A stretch of 64,000 nucleotides of DNA, taken from the NCBI RefSeq assembly GCF_002233755.1, contig NZ_NIFO01000024.1:1-64000 (forward strand). Reading direction: 5' to 3'. Each line of letters opens with the position of its first letter. Position 1 is the stretch's first letter. The translations under genes and the position numbers were made by a program. The DNA comes from Acinetobacter piscicola. GTDB lineage: Bacteria; Pseudomonadota; Gammaproteobacteria; Pseudomonadales; Moraxellaceae. The notes under the pieces were generated by a model that saw only the letters and a list, made by a program, of their open reading frames with translations, made no database searches and was not told the origin of the DNA. This document shows positions 8,960 through 17,713 of the stretch, one piece after another.

Positions 8960-10087
8960 ATGTTGAATCAAATACCTGATGATCAACTTGATACCATCAA
9001 ACTTTGGTATTTGGTTCAACATTCATTTTCTAGTTTTCGTAAATTAGAAAGCTATTTTGGCTCGATTTCCAATGCCGTTTTAACTGAAAATTTAAAACGC
9101 TGGCCTGAGCTTAAAATACATAAGCATCATCTGCAAAGAGCTGAAGAATTCCCAACAATAACTGGACAAGTTAAATTTCAAAACTGCTTAGAAAAAATCA
9201 AACAACATAGTGATTTTATTCTTCTTGATACCGAACAACAATATCCTCAACAATTATTACCTTATAACAATCACCCTCCAATTCTTTTTGGAAAGGGTTC
9301 ATTTCAAAATTTAAGCCAACCTCAAATTGCAATTGTGGGTAGTCGTAAACCTAGCCCTCACGGTAAACAGGTTGCCTATGATTTTGCTTATTATTTAAGT
9401 GAAAAAGGCTTTTTTATTACCAGTGGCTTAGCACAAGGAATCGATGAAGCAGCACATATGGGTGGTTTAAAGAATCATCGAACAATTGCTGTCGTCGGTT
9501 CAGGTCTAGACATCATTTATCCGAGTCAAAACAGACATTTACAAGAACAGATTTTACAAAACTCAGGTACTGTTATTAGTGAATACCTACCCGAGACACA
9601 ACCTATTCAACGAAATTTTCCTCATCGTAACCGTATCGTCAGTGGCTTAAGTTTAGGAGTCTTGGTTGCTGAAGCGCAATTGGGTAGTGGGTCATTAATT
9701 ACGGCGCAAACAGCAGCTGAGCAAGGTAAAATTATTTTTGCGATTCCGGGGCATATTTACAGTGAACACCATCAAGGTTGCCATCAGTTGATTCGTGAAG
9801 GCGCAATCCTCGTCGATCACCCTGAACAAATCATTGAAGATCTTGCACTCCCAACGCAATGGCATTGCGCACAGCGTACCGAAAATGAAAAACAAACACC
9901 TGAAATTCCGCCACATCTTTTTAGTATTTACCAACACTTAGACTGGATTGGACAAGATTTGGATACTCTTGCGATCAAATTAGAATTAAATATAGCAGAA
10001 TTAACCAGTTACCTAATGGAATTGGAACTTTTAGGCTTATGTATTCAGCAGTCTGGGCTTTACTTACGTTGCCGAGTCAGTCATTAA
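8960..10087 (+). CDS. dprA: DNA processing protein DprA
   Basis: DprA loads RecA onto incoming single-stranded DNA during natural transformation. The 375-residue protein has the Rossmann-like DprA core, with GSRKPSPHGKQVAYDFAYYL, the GLAQGIDEAAH segment, GSGLDIIYPSQNRHL, and FPHRNRIVSGLS followed by LVAEA. A C-terminal winged-helix part follows from about residue 310. A TTG lies one codon upstream, but the ATG at 8960 is the likelier start. It sits 32 bp after the LysM gene and 47 bp before tsaC, a common order in this group. Acinetobacter species are frequently naturally competent. Confidence 0.95.
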   Translation: MLNQIPDDQLDTIKLWYLVQHSFSSFRKLESYFGSISNAVLTENLKRWPELKIHKHHLQRAEEFPTITGQVKFQNCLEKIKQHSDFILLDTEQQYPQQLLPYNNHPPILFGKGSFQNLSQPQIAIVGSRKPSPHGKQVAYDFAYYLSEKGFFITSGLAQGIDEAAHMGGLKNHRTIAVVGSGLDIIYPSQNRHLQEQILQNSGTVISEYLPETQPIQRNFPHRNRIVSGLSLGVLVAEAQLGSGSLITAQTAAEQGKIIFAIPGHIYSEHHQGCHQLIREGAILVDHPEQIIEDLALPTQWHCAQRTENEKQTPEIPPHLFSIYQHLDWIGQDLDTLAIKLELNIAELTSYLMELELLGLCIQQSGLYLRCRVSH

Positions 10088-10134
10088 GGTTCACAATAGC
10101 CCTTCTCTTGTATCAATGAACATGGTGAATTTAG

Positions 10135-10704
10135 ATGATTACAACCTCAGTCGCTGAAGCTGCTCAGGTTCTTCAACAAGGTAAAGTTTTGGCCTATCCT
10201 ACAGAGGCTGTATGGGGTTTGGGTTGTGACCCATTTAATGAAAATGCTTTTTCAGAAATTCTAAAACTCAAACAACGCCCAATTGAAAAAGGTGTTATTT
10301 TGTTGGCAGGTCAAATCTCTCAAGTCGAACATTTACTGACTGACCTAGACCCAAACATTCGTAAACAAATGATTGATTCTTGGACGCAACGCTCTCGAAC
10401 TGAACGTGCAACCACTTGGCTGGTCGATGCTGATGAACATATTCCACACTGGATTAAAGGCAATCATGCTCAAGTCGCGATTCGTGTCACCAATCACCCT
10501 TTATGTATAGCTTTATGTAATGCTTTTAATGGTTTCATCGTCTCTACCAGTGCTAATCCAGCAGGTTTAGAACCAGCAAGATCACTACAAAATGCGAGCC
10601 AATATTTTGGTGCTGAATTGAATTATCTGAATGGTGATTTAGGTCTAAGTCGTGAACCAAGTAAAATTATAGATGCATCGACTGGGCAAATAATACGTGC
10701 CTAA
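10135..10704 (+). CDS. tsaC: Threonylcarbamoyl-AMP synthase TsaC (YrdC/Sua5 family)
   Basis: This 189-residue enzyme makes threonylcarbamoyl-AMP from threonine, bicarbonate and ATP for the t6A37 modification of ANN-decoding tRNAs. Visible family motifs are AYPTEAVWGLGCDP near the N-terminus, KLKQRP, VAIRVTNHPL and the STSANPAG segment. The length fits the short TsaC form without the extra Sua5 domain. It is co-oriented with dprA, 47 bp downstream. Confidence 0.95.
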   Translation: MITTSVAEAAQVLQQGKVLAYPTEAVWGLGCDPFNENAFSEILKLKQRPIEKGVILLAGQISQVEHLLTDLDPNIRKQMIDSWTQRSRTERATTWLVDADEHIPHWIKGNHAQVAIRVTNHPLCIALCNAFNGFIVSTSANPAGLEPARSLQNASQYFGAELNYLNGDLGLSREPSKIIDASTGQIIRA

Positions 10705-10759
10705 ATGTGTTCATTGTTTTAAATATACATTTTTCTTATAAAAGATACGAAAAAAAAGC

Positions 10760-10822
10760 AAAAAAAACTCAGCCAGATATAGGGTTGGCTGAGTATAAAA
10801 AAGGATGGGTAAAACCACATCC
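10760..10822 (-). terminator. Two tandem Rho-independent terminators
   Basis: The distal hairpin at 10767-10794 has a 9-bp stem (ACTCAGCCA / TGGCTGAGT) followed on the minus strand by at least seven Ts. The proximal hairpin at 10803-10822 has a GGATG/CATCC stem extended by a GG/CC pair, followed by six Ts. They may also back up tsaC termination from the other side, but the T tracts favour minus-strand transcripts. Confidence 0.6.
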
Positions 10823-10880
10823 AGAGGGTATTACGAAACTGTAAGGATTTAAGATTAAAAACAACTTAATCCATCTCAAT
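10765..10880 (-). ncRNA. Candidate small RNA in the tsaC-exporter gap
   Basis: On the minus strand a plausible promoter (TTGTGT at 10910-10915, 17-bp spacer, CATAAT at 10887-10892) lies upstream of about 115 bases of non-coding sequence. That sequence ends in two successive hairpins, each followed by a T tract. No open reading frame occupies it. Both elements are separated from the 3' end of the nearest minus-strand gene at 11134 by more than 200 bp, so the transcript would be independent. No known RNA family is recognised. Confidence 0.35.
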
Positions 10881-11133
10881 AGAAATATTATGCTACAAAT
10901 ACTGTTTCAACACAAACGCAATATTTGCATACAATTAAGACTTAAAACCTATAACAAAACAGTTTCATATCAATCAATAAAATTAAGTTATTCAATTTAT
11001 TTTATTATTTAAATTTTTAATTAAATAATTCATAAATTTTCATACCATTAGATATAAATTAATTTTATAAAAGTTATAAAATAACATTTCGTTTGTTCAT
11101 TTTTCACGCTATAACACCTGAATTTTATTCGAT

Positions 11134-12039
11134 TTATGTACCTTTTTTGACACTATTTGACTTTTTTTGCGCTAGAGCAATACCAATTAAGATAACGACG
11201 CCACCAATTGTATGAAAAATAGTCCATGCTTCATGTAACCAGAGGTAAGCTATAATTGCCGTAAATACAGGCATTAAATTCATAAAAATACTGGTGCGGT
11301 TTGGCCCTAAATATTGAACTGCGACCATCCATAATAACGGTGCAACCAGTGAGGGGAATATACCCGCATACAATACACTTGCAGCATTGTCTTGGTTAAT
11401 CGGGTCAATCCCTAAATAGAATACGAATGGCAAATGATAAAGCAGTGTAAATCCAACTTGTACATATAAACTGATCAGCAAAGGAACTTTCAATTGCCAT
11501 TTTTTAAGGAACACGCCATAGAAAGCATAGAAGAATACGGCTAAGACCATCAATAGATCGCCCCAGTGCCCTCCTAGTTGAGTCAAATTCGAGAAATTCC
11601 CCTGCCCAATCACATACAACAAGCCAAAGAAAGAAATGAAACTCCCGATCACCGCAAAACGATTCGGGGTTTCTTTCAAAATCATAATTGAAACAAAAAT
11701 CGTGAACACGGGTATAAAGGCGTTGATAATGCCCATATTGGTTGCAGTGGTATAATGCGCTGCTGTATATGCCAATCCTTGATAAAGCACCATTCCAAAA
11801 GCGCTCAGTACAGCAAATTGCCCTAGATGCTGTTGAATAAGCTGACGTTGCTGCCAAACTTTTGGTAACATGAATGGTGTTAAAATAATAAATGCAACCA
11901 CCCAACGGTAAAAACTAATACTTACAGGTGAAATATAATCCGTCACATAACGTGTTACTGCTATGTTCATCGACCAGATTAGCACGGCGAGAATAGGTAA
12001 ACACACTGCCCGCCACATGGGTTTAGTATTTGTATACAT
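11134..12039 (-). CDS. DMT family (EamA) transporter
   Basis: The 301-residue protein has ten hydrophobic segments organised as two EamA repeats, the typical drug/metabolite transporter fold. Examples are the first helix from about residue 9 and PFMLPKVWQQRQL at the first cytoplasmic loop. Members export amino acids, nucleobases or drugs; the substrate is unknown here. The gene is divergent from an AraC regulator with 285 bp between them, which makes it the likely target of that regulator. It ends in a short Lys-rich tail. Confidence 0.9.
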   Translation of the reverse strand: MYTNTKPMWRAVCLPILAVLIWSMNIAVTRYVTDYISPVSISFYRWVVAFIILTPFMLPKVWQQRQLIQQHLGQFAVLSAFGMVLYQGLAYTAAHYTTATNMGIINAFIPVFTIFVSIMILKETPNRFAVIGSFISFFGLLYVIGQGNFSNLTQLGGHWGDLLMVLAVFFYAFYGVFLKKWQLKVPLLISLYVQVGFTLLYHLPFVFYLGIDPINQDNAASVLYAGIFPSLVAPLLWMVAVQYLGPNRTSIFMNLMPVFTAIIAYLWLHEAWTIFHTIGGVVILIGIALAQKKSNSVKKGT

Positions 12040-12252
12040 AGTTTTAACGATTTAAATAAAATATGAGAAATATTATCAATTAAGTCTGAATCAATTTAAA
12101 TACATCATTTCAGACATCTATAGGGCAATTCGGACACTGATCATGAGAAATACCAAATCATTTTCGATATGCTCAATTATTTTAATCTCAATCTTTTATT
12201 GTATAGTGTACTCAACCTTATCATTTTGAGGCTGACTGCAATCTTTTACTCA

Positions 12253-12269
12253 TGGCTTGAATCAAGCCA
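12253..12269. promoter_or_regulatory. Inverted repeat upstream of AraC-type gene
   Basis: TGGCTTG and CAAGCCA form a perfect 7-bp inverted repeat with a 3-base centre, 55 bp before the AraC start and within the divergent promoter region. It could be an operator for the exporter/regulator pair or a leader hairpin. This is inferred from symmetry only. Confidence 0.3.
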
Positions 12270-12324
12270 AAAAGCAATGCACTTAAACACACTATAAACG
12301 TCAATATCGGTTGATATTTAAATC

Positions 12325-13098
12325 ATGCACTTTGAATTAAATCAAAACACTCAGCTTCATTCGATGATCTCTGTAGAAGAGTTTTTCTATAGAAAAGACG
12401 ATGTGGTTACCCCGCATTCAAATCTATGGGGCGATTTTAATGTAAGTTTAAATGGTACTTTAGAGTTAAAAGTTGCTGATCAAATCTATCTTTCGCCGCC
12501 AAGTTACGGTTTATGGATTCCACCTCAAACTGAACATTGTTGCACTGCTTTGGATGACCAACTGACACATTATATTTGCATTCGCATTCATCCTGATCTA
12601 TGCCAGCCCTTTGCTCAAACGACTAAGACATTAAATATACGTCCTTTTCTCAGACAGACTATTGAAGAAATATTAGATCAAAAAAAGCAAAATATTCCAT
12701 CAAACACCTATTATGAACATTTGCTGCAATTGCTTTTAGACCAGATTCAAAATAGTTCTTGTTATGAACATTACTTACCGCAAAGTGATCATCCGATTTT
12801 AAAACCGATTCTTCAGGGTTTATCAGATCCCATCTATTTTGCAAAAAGCTTGTCTGAAATCTTAAATACATTTCAAATTACCGAACGCCATGCACTCAGA
12901 CTCTGTCAAGAACAATTAAAACTCCCACTTTCAGAATGGCGAAATCGAGCCAAAGTCATTTATGCAACATCCTTGCTTCAACGTGGTTTTTCCGTTAAAA
13001 AAATCGGCTTAGAATTGGGCTATCAACATAGTTCAAGTTTTATTGAATTCTTTAAACGCTATACAGGGCAAACCCCGACCCAAATTCGTAATACTTGA
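12325..13098 (+). CDS. AraC family transcriptional regulator
   Basis: The 257-residue protein has an N-terminal cupin-like sensor part (YLSPPSYGLWIPPQTEHCC, with metal- or ligand-site-like His) and a C-terminal pair of helix-turn-helix motifs ending in the AraC signature region (KKIGLELGYQHSSSFIEFFKRYTGQTPTQIRN). The architecture matches cupin-AraC regulators that control nearby exporters. It is divergent from the EamA transporter gene, so local control of that gene is likely. The inducer is unknown. Confidence 0.9.
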   Translation: MHFELNQNTQLHSMISVEEFFYRKDDVVTPHSNLWGDFNVSLNGTLELKVADQIYLSPPSYGLWIPPQTEHCCTALDDQLTHYICIRIHPDLCQPFAQTTKTLNIRPFLRQTIEEILDQKKQNIPSNTYYEHLLQLLLDQIQNSSCYEHYLPQSDHPILKPILQGLSDPIYFAKSLSEILNTFQITERHALRLCQEQLKLPLSEWRNRAKVIYATSLLQRGFSVKKIGLELGYQHSSSFIEFFKRYTGQTPTQIRNT

Positions 13099-13281
13099 AG
13101 TATCGACTTCTATTATTTATGAAAATTCTCATTATTCATTTATTTATGTACAAAATTACTATAGAAAACTGCATTAAAAATAGGCATTTTTCATTAAGTG
13201 CTAAACATTAAGCATATTGAAGTTTTGAATTTGGAATAAAAATCAAATTCATTCAAGTTGATAAAATTAAAGGTATAAATA

Positions 13282-13809
13282 ATGAAGAAAGTATTACTCG
13301 CTACCCTATGCGCTTCTGTATTTACATTAACTGCTTGTGACAAAAAACCTGCTGATGCAAATTCTTCTGCTACAGAGAGCAAACCTGTTGCAACCACAGC
13401 AACACTGAGTAGCGATAATGCTGCAGATATCAAAAGTGATTTAACTCAAGTTCAAACACTATTTTCAACCAAAAATAACGAAGCTGCTGCGTTTCAAACT
13501 GAAGTGAGACAAGCTACGCAAAAAGGTGATAAAGCTGCATTGCAAGGCGTTGTAGGTAAAATGAAAACTTATGTGAATGGCTTCAATAAAGAGCTTGATG
13601 GACTAGCTTTGAAAAGCTCAGAAGTTGTGTCTGTGCGTGAAAAAATTAAAGAAGCAAATAACTTAGGTGTAGAAATGTCTGAAGCCAGTATAGCAAATTC
13701 ACCAGATCCAGAAAAACTAAAACAGCTCCAAAATAAAGGCATTGAAATGCAAAAAAGTTTAATGGCTGAAATGCAAGCGCTTCAAACCAAAGTCAACACA
13801 ACACCATAA
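13282..13809 (+). CDS. Lipoprotein, paralogue of the gene at 14700
   Basis: The 175-residue product begins with a lipoprotein signal (lipobox LTAC, Cys near residue 19), followed by a Ser/Thr/Ala-rich linker and a helical domain. Its core (NGFNKELDGLALKSSEVVSVREK) resembles QGFNTALISLDLKSQEIDGIRQQ in the lipoprotein encoded about 900 bp downstream, so the two are paralogues flanking a glutathione peroxidase gene. The function is unknown. A clear terminator follows the stop. Confidence 0.8.
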   Translation: MKKVLLATLCASVFTLTACDKKPADANSSATESKPVATTATLSSDNAADIKSDLTQVQTLFSTKNNEAAAFQTEVRQATQKGDKAALQGVVGKMKTYVNGFNKELDGLALKSSEVVSVREKIKEANNLGVEMSEASIANSPDPEKLKQLQNKGIEMQKSLMAEMQALQTKVNTTP

Positions 13810-13837
13810 ATTTAATTCAGTTTTACCTAAGATTGTA

Positions 13838-13866
13838 AAGCAGATCACATGGTCTGCTTTTTTATT
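13838..13866 (+). terminator. Rho-independent terminator after lipoprotein gene
   Basis: AAAGCAGA and TCTGCTTT form an 8-bp stem with a 7-base loop, followed by a run of Ts, about 28 bp after the lipoprotein stop. Confidence 0.8.
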
Positions 13867-13982
13867 AGCTGTGAAATACAAATGCGACTTGCTGTTTTTC
13901 AGGATTATCGTTAAAACATTACTATTACATCATTCACATCCAATCAAACTGAATCCATTATTCACTTTACTAGGACAACAAC

Positions 13983-14528
13983 ATGAGCAATACCGTTTAC
14001 GATATTCCTGTAAATACCATCAAAGGCGAAAGCAGTACTTTAAACCAATACCAAGGTAAGGTTCTACTCATTGTCAATGTTGCATCAAAATGTGGTTTAA
14101 CGCCACAATATGAAGGGCTTGAAAAACTCTATAAAGAGAAGAAAGATCAAGGTTTAGAAATTCTAGGTTTTCCTGCAAATAACTTCCTTGCTCAAGAACC
14201 AGGTAGCGATGATGAAATTCAACAATTTTGTTCACTTACCTACAACGTTGACTTCCCACTTTTCGCGAAGATTTCTGTCGCTGGTGACGATAAACACCCG
14301 CTTTATGACACTTTGATCAATGCAATTCCCGAGCGTATTGGTGAAGGGCCTTGGTGGAAAGACCTTGTCGATTATGGCTTAACGCCGAATCCAAAACCAG
14401 AAGTGCTTTGGAACTTTGAAAAGTTCTTAGTCAATAAAAATGGTGAAATCGTTGCACGTTTTGCTCCAGACATCACCGCTGATGACCCACGCATTACTTC
14501 TGCAATTGAAGCTGAGTTAAAAAAATAA
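13983..14528 (+). CDS. Glutathione peroxidase family protein
   Basis: This 181-residue thiol peroxidase reduces hydrogen or lipid peroxides using glutathione or thioredoxin. The family signatures are present: NVASKCGLTPQY with the peroxidatic Cys near residue 37 (cysteine rather than selenocysteine), GFPANNF, and WNFEKFLV with the conserved Trp and Asn. There is no signal peptide, so it is cytosolic. It lies between two paralogous lipoprotein genes in the same orientation, but the terminator upstream suggests its own promoter. Confidence 0.95.
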   Translation: MSNTVYDIPVNTIKGESSTLNQYQGKVLLIVNVASKCGLTPQYEGLEKLYKEKKDQGLEILGFPANNFLAQEPGSDDEIQQFCSLTYNVDFPLFAKISVAGDDKHPLYDTLINAIPERIGEGPWWKDLVDYGLTPNPKPEVLWNFEKFLVNKNGEIVARFAPDITADDPRITSAIEAELKK

Positions 14529-14699
14529 TCCGTTGAAATTTTAGAAGAGCAAAAGGAGTGTTGCAAATAGCATTCCTTTTATTTTCATTCTCCGAAAAAA
14601 GCCGATTCCCGTTACAAACTGTATATGCTTTGCAACAATCCTCAATCTCTCCATTTTTTCATCCTATATTAGCGAAATACCAAATCAATTTAACTTTGG

Positions 14700-15314
14700 A
14701 TGATGATGAAAAAGCTTTTACAGGGTGCTATTTTACCTTTTGTTATTTTTACTTCTGGCATTCTACTTTTAGGATGTGATCAAGCTGCGCCACCGTCACA
14801 ACAAGAACAACAAGCCGAACAATCTTCTCAATCTGAAATAACACATTCAGATCGCAATCATTCATCTGAGTCCCAGCAAAAAAATGTTGAAGACTTGAAA
14901 CAAAGTAATATGTTTTATATTGCTCGTGATGTTGCCAATGTTCAGCTCAAAACAGGTGACTATGTTGAAAAGCTTCAACAAGCTCAATCAGATTTACAGC
15001 AGGCCATCGAAACCAAAGACCAAGCAGAATTGCAAAATACGGTTCAAACTTTGACACGTGAACTACAAGGTTTTAATACAGCTTTGATCTCGCTAGATTT
15101 AAAAAGTCAGGAAATCGATGGTATTCGCCAGCAAGTTATTCAAACCAATAAACAAGTTTTAAATTCATCACTTTTAAATGGCGACATGGACATTTCCAAA
15201 GTTAACTTTAAAAAAATTGAGCAACAAATGAATAATATTCAAATGGATATGCTTAAGCTTGCAGGAATGATGATTCCAACGTCTAATTCTGATCAGCAAT
15301 CAGATCAAAGTTAA
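14700..15314 (+). CDS. Lipoprotein, paralogue of the gene at 13282
   Basis: The 204-residue product has a lipoprotein signal with lipobox LLGC near residue 26, a Gln/Ser-rich linker of about 40 residues, and a helical C-terminal domain. That domain resembles the one in the lipoprotein encoded at 13282-13809. Three consecutive ATG codons open the frame, so the start may be at 14700, 14703 or 14706. The function is unknown; anchoring in the outer membrane is likely because Asp at +2 is followed by Gln, though an inner-membrane location cannot be excluded. Confidence 0.8.
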   Translation: MMMKKLLQGAILPFVIFTSGILLLGCDQAAPPSQQEQQAEQSSQSEITHSDRNHSSESQQKNVEDLKQSNMFYIARDVANVQLKTGDYVEKLQQAQSDLQQAIETKDQAELQNTVQTLTRELQGFNTALISLDLKSQEIDGIRQQVIQTNKQVLNSSLLNGDMDISKVNFKKIEQQMNNIQMDMLKLAGMMIPTSNSDQQSDQS

Positions 15315-15395
15315 GCAAAAACCGTTTTTGAAACTCGAAAGCAATGATCATGTTGATTTGATATAGATAAAAGCCATCTACTATGTTTTAAATGC

Positions 15396-15851
15396 TTACA
15401 AAGCTTGAGCGACATTGCATTGTGGATCTTGCCCTAAGGCACGTTTAATATCTTGTTTTAGACGTGCCTGCGCAAATTTATAGCTGGATGGTAAAAATAA
15501 AGTTAAACGGGTTTTATTCTTTCCGACTGATTCAATGAGCATTTTTGATAAATATGCACCACCCTCTGTACGTGCGAATATAGTCCCCATTTCTAAATCT
15601 TTTTCTAACTTATTGTCTGTAAATACAAAATCTTGCTCACCAGTGAATGCCACACATCGGTTATAGGCCATCCTTAAGTTTTTGAATGCCACGATATAAT
15701 CAATGTTTAATTCAGTTTCCAAGCCATTTCCAACAGAATCTGCAACCAAACTCGCCTCCGTAGGTGAATTTGGTGTTGTGACAAACTGGGCACTTTGACA
15801 ACCTGAAAGATGGAGAAAAATAGATAATAAAAATAGTACTTTAGGGTTCAT
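15396..15851 (-). CDS. Hypothetical lipoprotein
   Basis: The 151-residue product has a short lipoprotein signal with lipobox LSGC (Cys about residue 18), then a small mixed alpha/beta domain with two further Cys (near residues 67 and 145) that could pair in the periplasm. I do not recognise a family. It is divergent from the P-loop kinase gene 103 bp away. Confidence 0.75.
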   Translation of the reverse strand: MNPKVLFLLSIFLHLSGCQSAQFVTTPNSPTEASLVADSVGNGLETELNIDYIVAFKNLRMAYNRCVAFTGEQDFVFTDNKLEKDLEMGTIFARTEGGAYLSKMLIESVGKNKTRLTLFLPSSYKFAQARLKQDIKRALGQDPQCNVAQAL

Positions 15852-15954
15852 TTGAATTTTCTTTTAAATATATTCAGTTTTATGACAATGAATAAATTGT
15901 AGCAAAGCGAACGTCATGTTTTAATGCAGAAATGATCATTTTTCGTAATCACTC

Positions 15955-16398
15955 ATGCAACTCATTATTTTTACAGGCGTTCAATCTTCAGGAAAATCGA
16001 CATTTTATCAACAGTTCTTTTATCACACTCATTTACGCATCAATCTCGATATGTTGAAAACACGTCATCGTGAAAATATGATTTTTGAAGCAGCTTTGGC
16101 TTCTAAAACAAAAATCGTGGTTGATAATACCAACATGACTCAATTTGACCGCGCTCGATATATCCAACGTGCAAAAGAGTATGGATTTGAAGTAGTTTCT
16201 TATTATTTTAAAACAGATCTAAACAGTACTTTACAGCGCAATGCGCAACGTGATGGTAAAGCCAATATTCCAGAAAAGGGAGTTAAAGCGACTTTTTATA
16301 AATTGGAAATCCCCAATATCACAGAGGGTTTTGATACACTTTTTACCGTAGAACTGATTGAAAATAATGGTTTTTCGATTCATGTACCATCTGACTAA
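15955..16398 (+). CDS. P-loop polynucleotide-kinase-like ATPase
   Basis: The 147-residue protein starts directly with a P-loop, IIFTGVQSSGKST (Walker A at residues 8-15), and has IVVDNTNMTQFDRARYIQRAKEYGF. This DNTN segment with a following Arg-rich helix is characteristic of the kinase domain of PNKP-like and AAA_33 proteins. A 5'-OH polynucleotide kinase role is plausible but unproven. It is close to the size of a stand-alone kinase domain. A Thg1-like 3'-5' nucleotide polymerase gene lies about 400 bp downstream on the same strand. Confidence 0.75.
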   Translation: MQLIIFTGVQSSGKSTFYQQFFYHTHLRINLDMLKTRHRENMIFEAALASKTKIVVDNTNMTQFDRARYIQRAKEYGFEVVSYYFKTDLNSTLQRNAQRDGKANIPEKGVKATFYKLEIPNITEGFDTLFTVELIENNGFSIHVPSD

Positions 16399-16405
16399 AT
16401 GCCTT

Positions 16406-16702
16406 TTATTGTTGAATACGCCAAATTTTATATGCAGCTCGAAGCTCTTGCTGAATTTGCTCAGAAACTTTCCTTGCTTCCAAGTTGGAAAAGTCCCCGC
16501 GATAGGTTTCTGTCACAATTGAGTTTGCGAACTCTTCGATTGTAATACGTCCATTATTTTGATAATTCTGAATTTCTATTTCAGTTAAGCCAATATCCCA
16601 ACAAGATACAACCGAACTCATGTCTACAGCGATACTTAGGTAGTAATTATCTTGATTTTGGTAGAGTTCCCAAAAATGGGGTTGTTGTTCGATGAGGATC
16701 AT
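16406..16702 (-). CDS. Hypothetical protein
   Basis: This 98-residue, acidic, soluble protein has no signal peptide and no family I recognise. It has a Trp-rich first half (HFWELYQNQDNYYLSIAVDM) and a helical, Gln-rich C-terminus. It lies antiparallel between the kinase-like gene (8 bp convergent gap) and the Thg1-like gene (97 bp divergent gap). Confidence 0.6.
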   Translation of the reverse strand: MILIEQQPHFWELYQNQDNYYLSIAVDMSSVVSCWDIGLTEIEIQNYQNNGRITIEEFANSIVTETYRGDFSNLEARKVSEQIQQELRAAYKIWRIQQ

Positions 16703-16799
16703 TATTTTCTATAAATCTATTTTTAATTATTCAGATTATGCTAAAACTAATAGAGGAAGAAATATAACTTTAGCATGATAGCAACAAAGAAATTGAACT

Positions 16800-17570
16800 A
16801 TGAGATTTGATGATCTAGATACACGATTACGTGTTTATGAAACAGCTTACGATTTTTGTGTTCCACTTGAACAATATATTGTTGTTCGTTTAGATGGTCG
16901 AGGATTCACAAAATTAACCAAAGATACTTGGAAATTTGAAGCACCCTTTGATCTTCGTTTTAGAGATCTGATGGTCGAAACTACAGCTCATTTAATGCAA
17001 TGTGGTTTTAATGTTATTTACGGCTATACACAGAGCGATGAGATCTCATTACTTTTTCATTCAAGTGAGGATAGTTTTAAACGTAAAACGCGCAAAATAA
17101 TTTCAATTCTAGCTGCTGAAGCGAGTGCAAAATTTAGTCTATTACATGGAAATATAGCGACTTTTGATGCTCGAACCTGTATTTTACCCAATACAAAAAT
17201 TGTTGAAGATTACTTTCGTTGGCGACATGAAGATGCAAATCGTAATGCTTTAAATGCTCACTGTTATTGGATGTTACGTAATGAGGGGGAAAATATTAAA
17301 AAAGCAACCCATCAAGTTAAAGGACTTTCACGTCAAGAAAAACATGATTTGCTCTTTAGTCGAGATATTAACTTTAATGAATTGCCTTCATGGCAAAAGC
17401 GTGGCACAGATCTATATTGGACAAATATTGAAAAAACAGGTTTTAACCCTAAAAATAATCAATCAACAATATCAACTCGTCGACAACTTTTTAAAGATTA
17501 TGAATTACCTTTAGGTGATAACTATAGTCAATTTATACAAACACAATTTTTATTAGGTAGAAATGAATAA
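16800..17570 (+). CDS. Thg1-like tRNA(His) guanylyltransferase family protein
   Basis: The 256-residue protein carries the Thg1 catalytic palm. The motifs are RLDGRGFTKLTK with the first metal Asp near residue 29, YTQSDEISLLF with the second carboxylate pair near residues 77-78, DARTCILP, and NALNAHCYWMLR. Thg1 family enzymes add nucleotides in the 3'-5' direction. Eukaryotic Thg1 adds G-1 to tRNA-His, whereas bacterial Thg1-like proteins (TLPs) repair 5'-truncated tRNAs. Bacteria encode G-1 in the tRNA gene, so a repair role is more likely here. A kinase-like gene just upstream strengthens that reading. Confidence 0.88.
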   Translation: MRFDDLDTRLRVYETAYDFCVPLEQYIVVRLDGRGFTKLTKDTWKFEAPFDLRFRDLMVETTAHLMQCGFNVIYGYTQSDEISLLFHSSEDSFKRKTRKIISILAAEASAKFSLLHGNIATFDARTCILPNTKIVEDYFRWRHEDANRNALNAHCYWMLRNEGENIKKATHQVKGLSRQEKHDLLFSRDINFNELPSWQKRGTDLYWTNIEKTGFNPKNNQSTISTRRQLFKDYELPLGDNYSQFIQTQFLLGRNE

Positions 17571-17665
17571 TTTTAAAGGAAATCAACTTTTAATATTTGA
17601 CACTTTATCTATTCATATAGTTATTTCAACCCAAATAATATTCTACTTCATCCACATCTAAGCCA

Positions 17666-17693
17666 TAAAAAAACCACCCTTTCGGGTGGTTTC
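17666..17693 (-). terminator. atp operon terminator
   Basis: AACCACCC and GGGTGGTT form an 8-bp GC-rich stem with a 4-base loop. On the minus strand it is followed by seven Ts, about 20 bp after the atpC stop. This ends the ATP synthase operon. Confidence 0.9.
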
Positions 17694-17713
17694 TTCAATG
17701 TTAAACCATATCC

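Noticed and set aside
13871..14059. Small plus-strand open frame before the glutathione peroxidase gene
   Set aside because: It overlaps the peroxidase start in another frame and has no recognisable product.
16800..17570. Calling the Thg1-like gene a canonical tRNA-His G-1 transferase
   Set aside because: Bacterial tRNA-His genes normally encode G-1, so the canonical role is not needed. The Thg1-like repair role is more likely.
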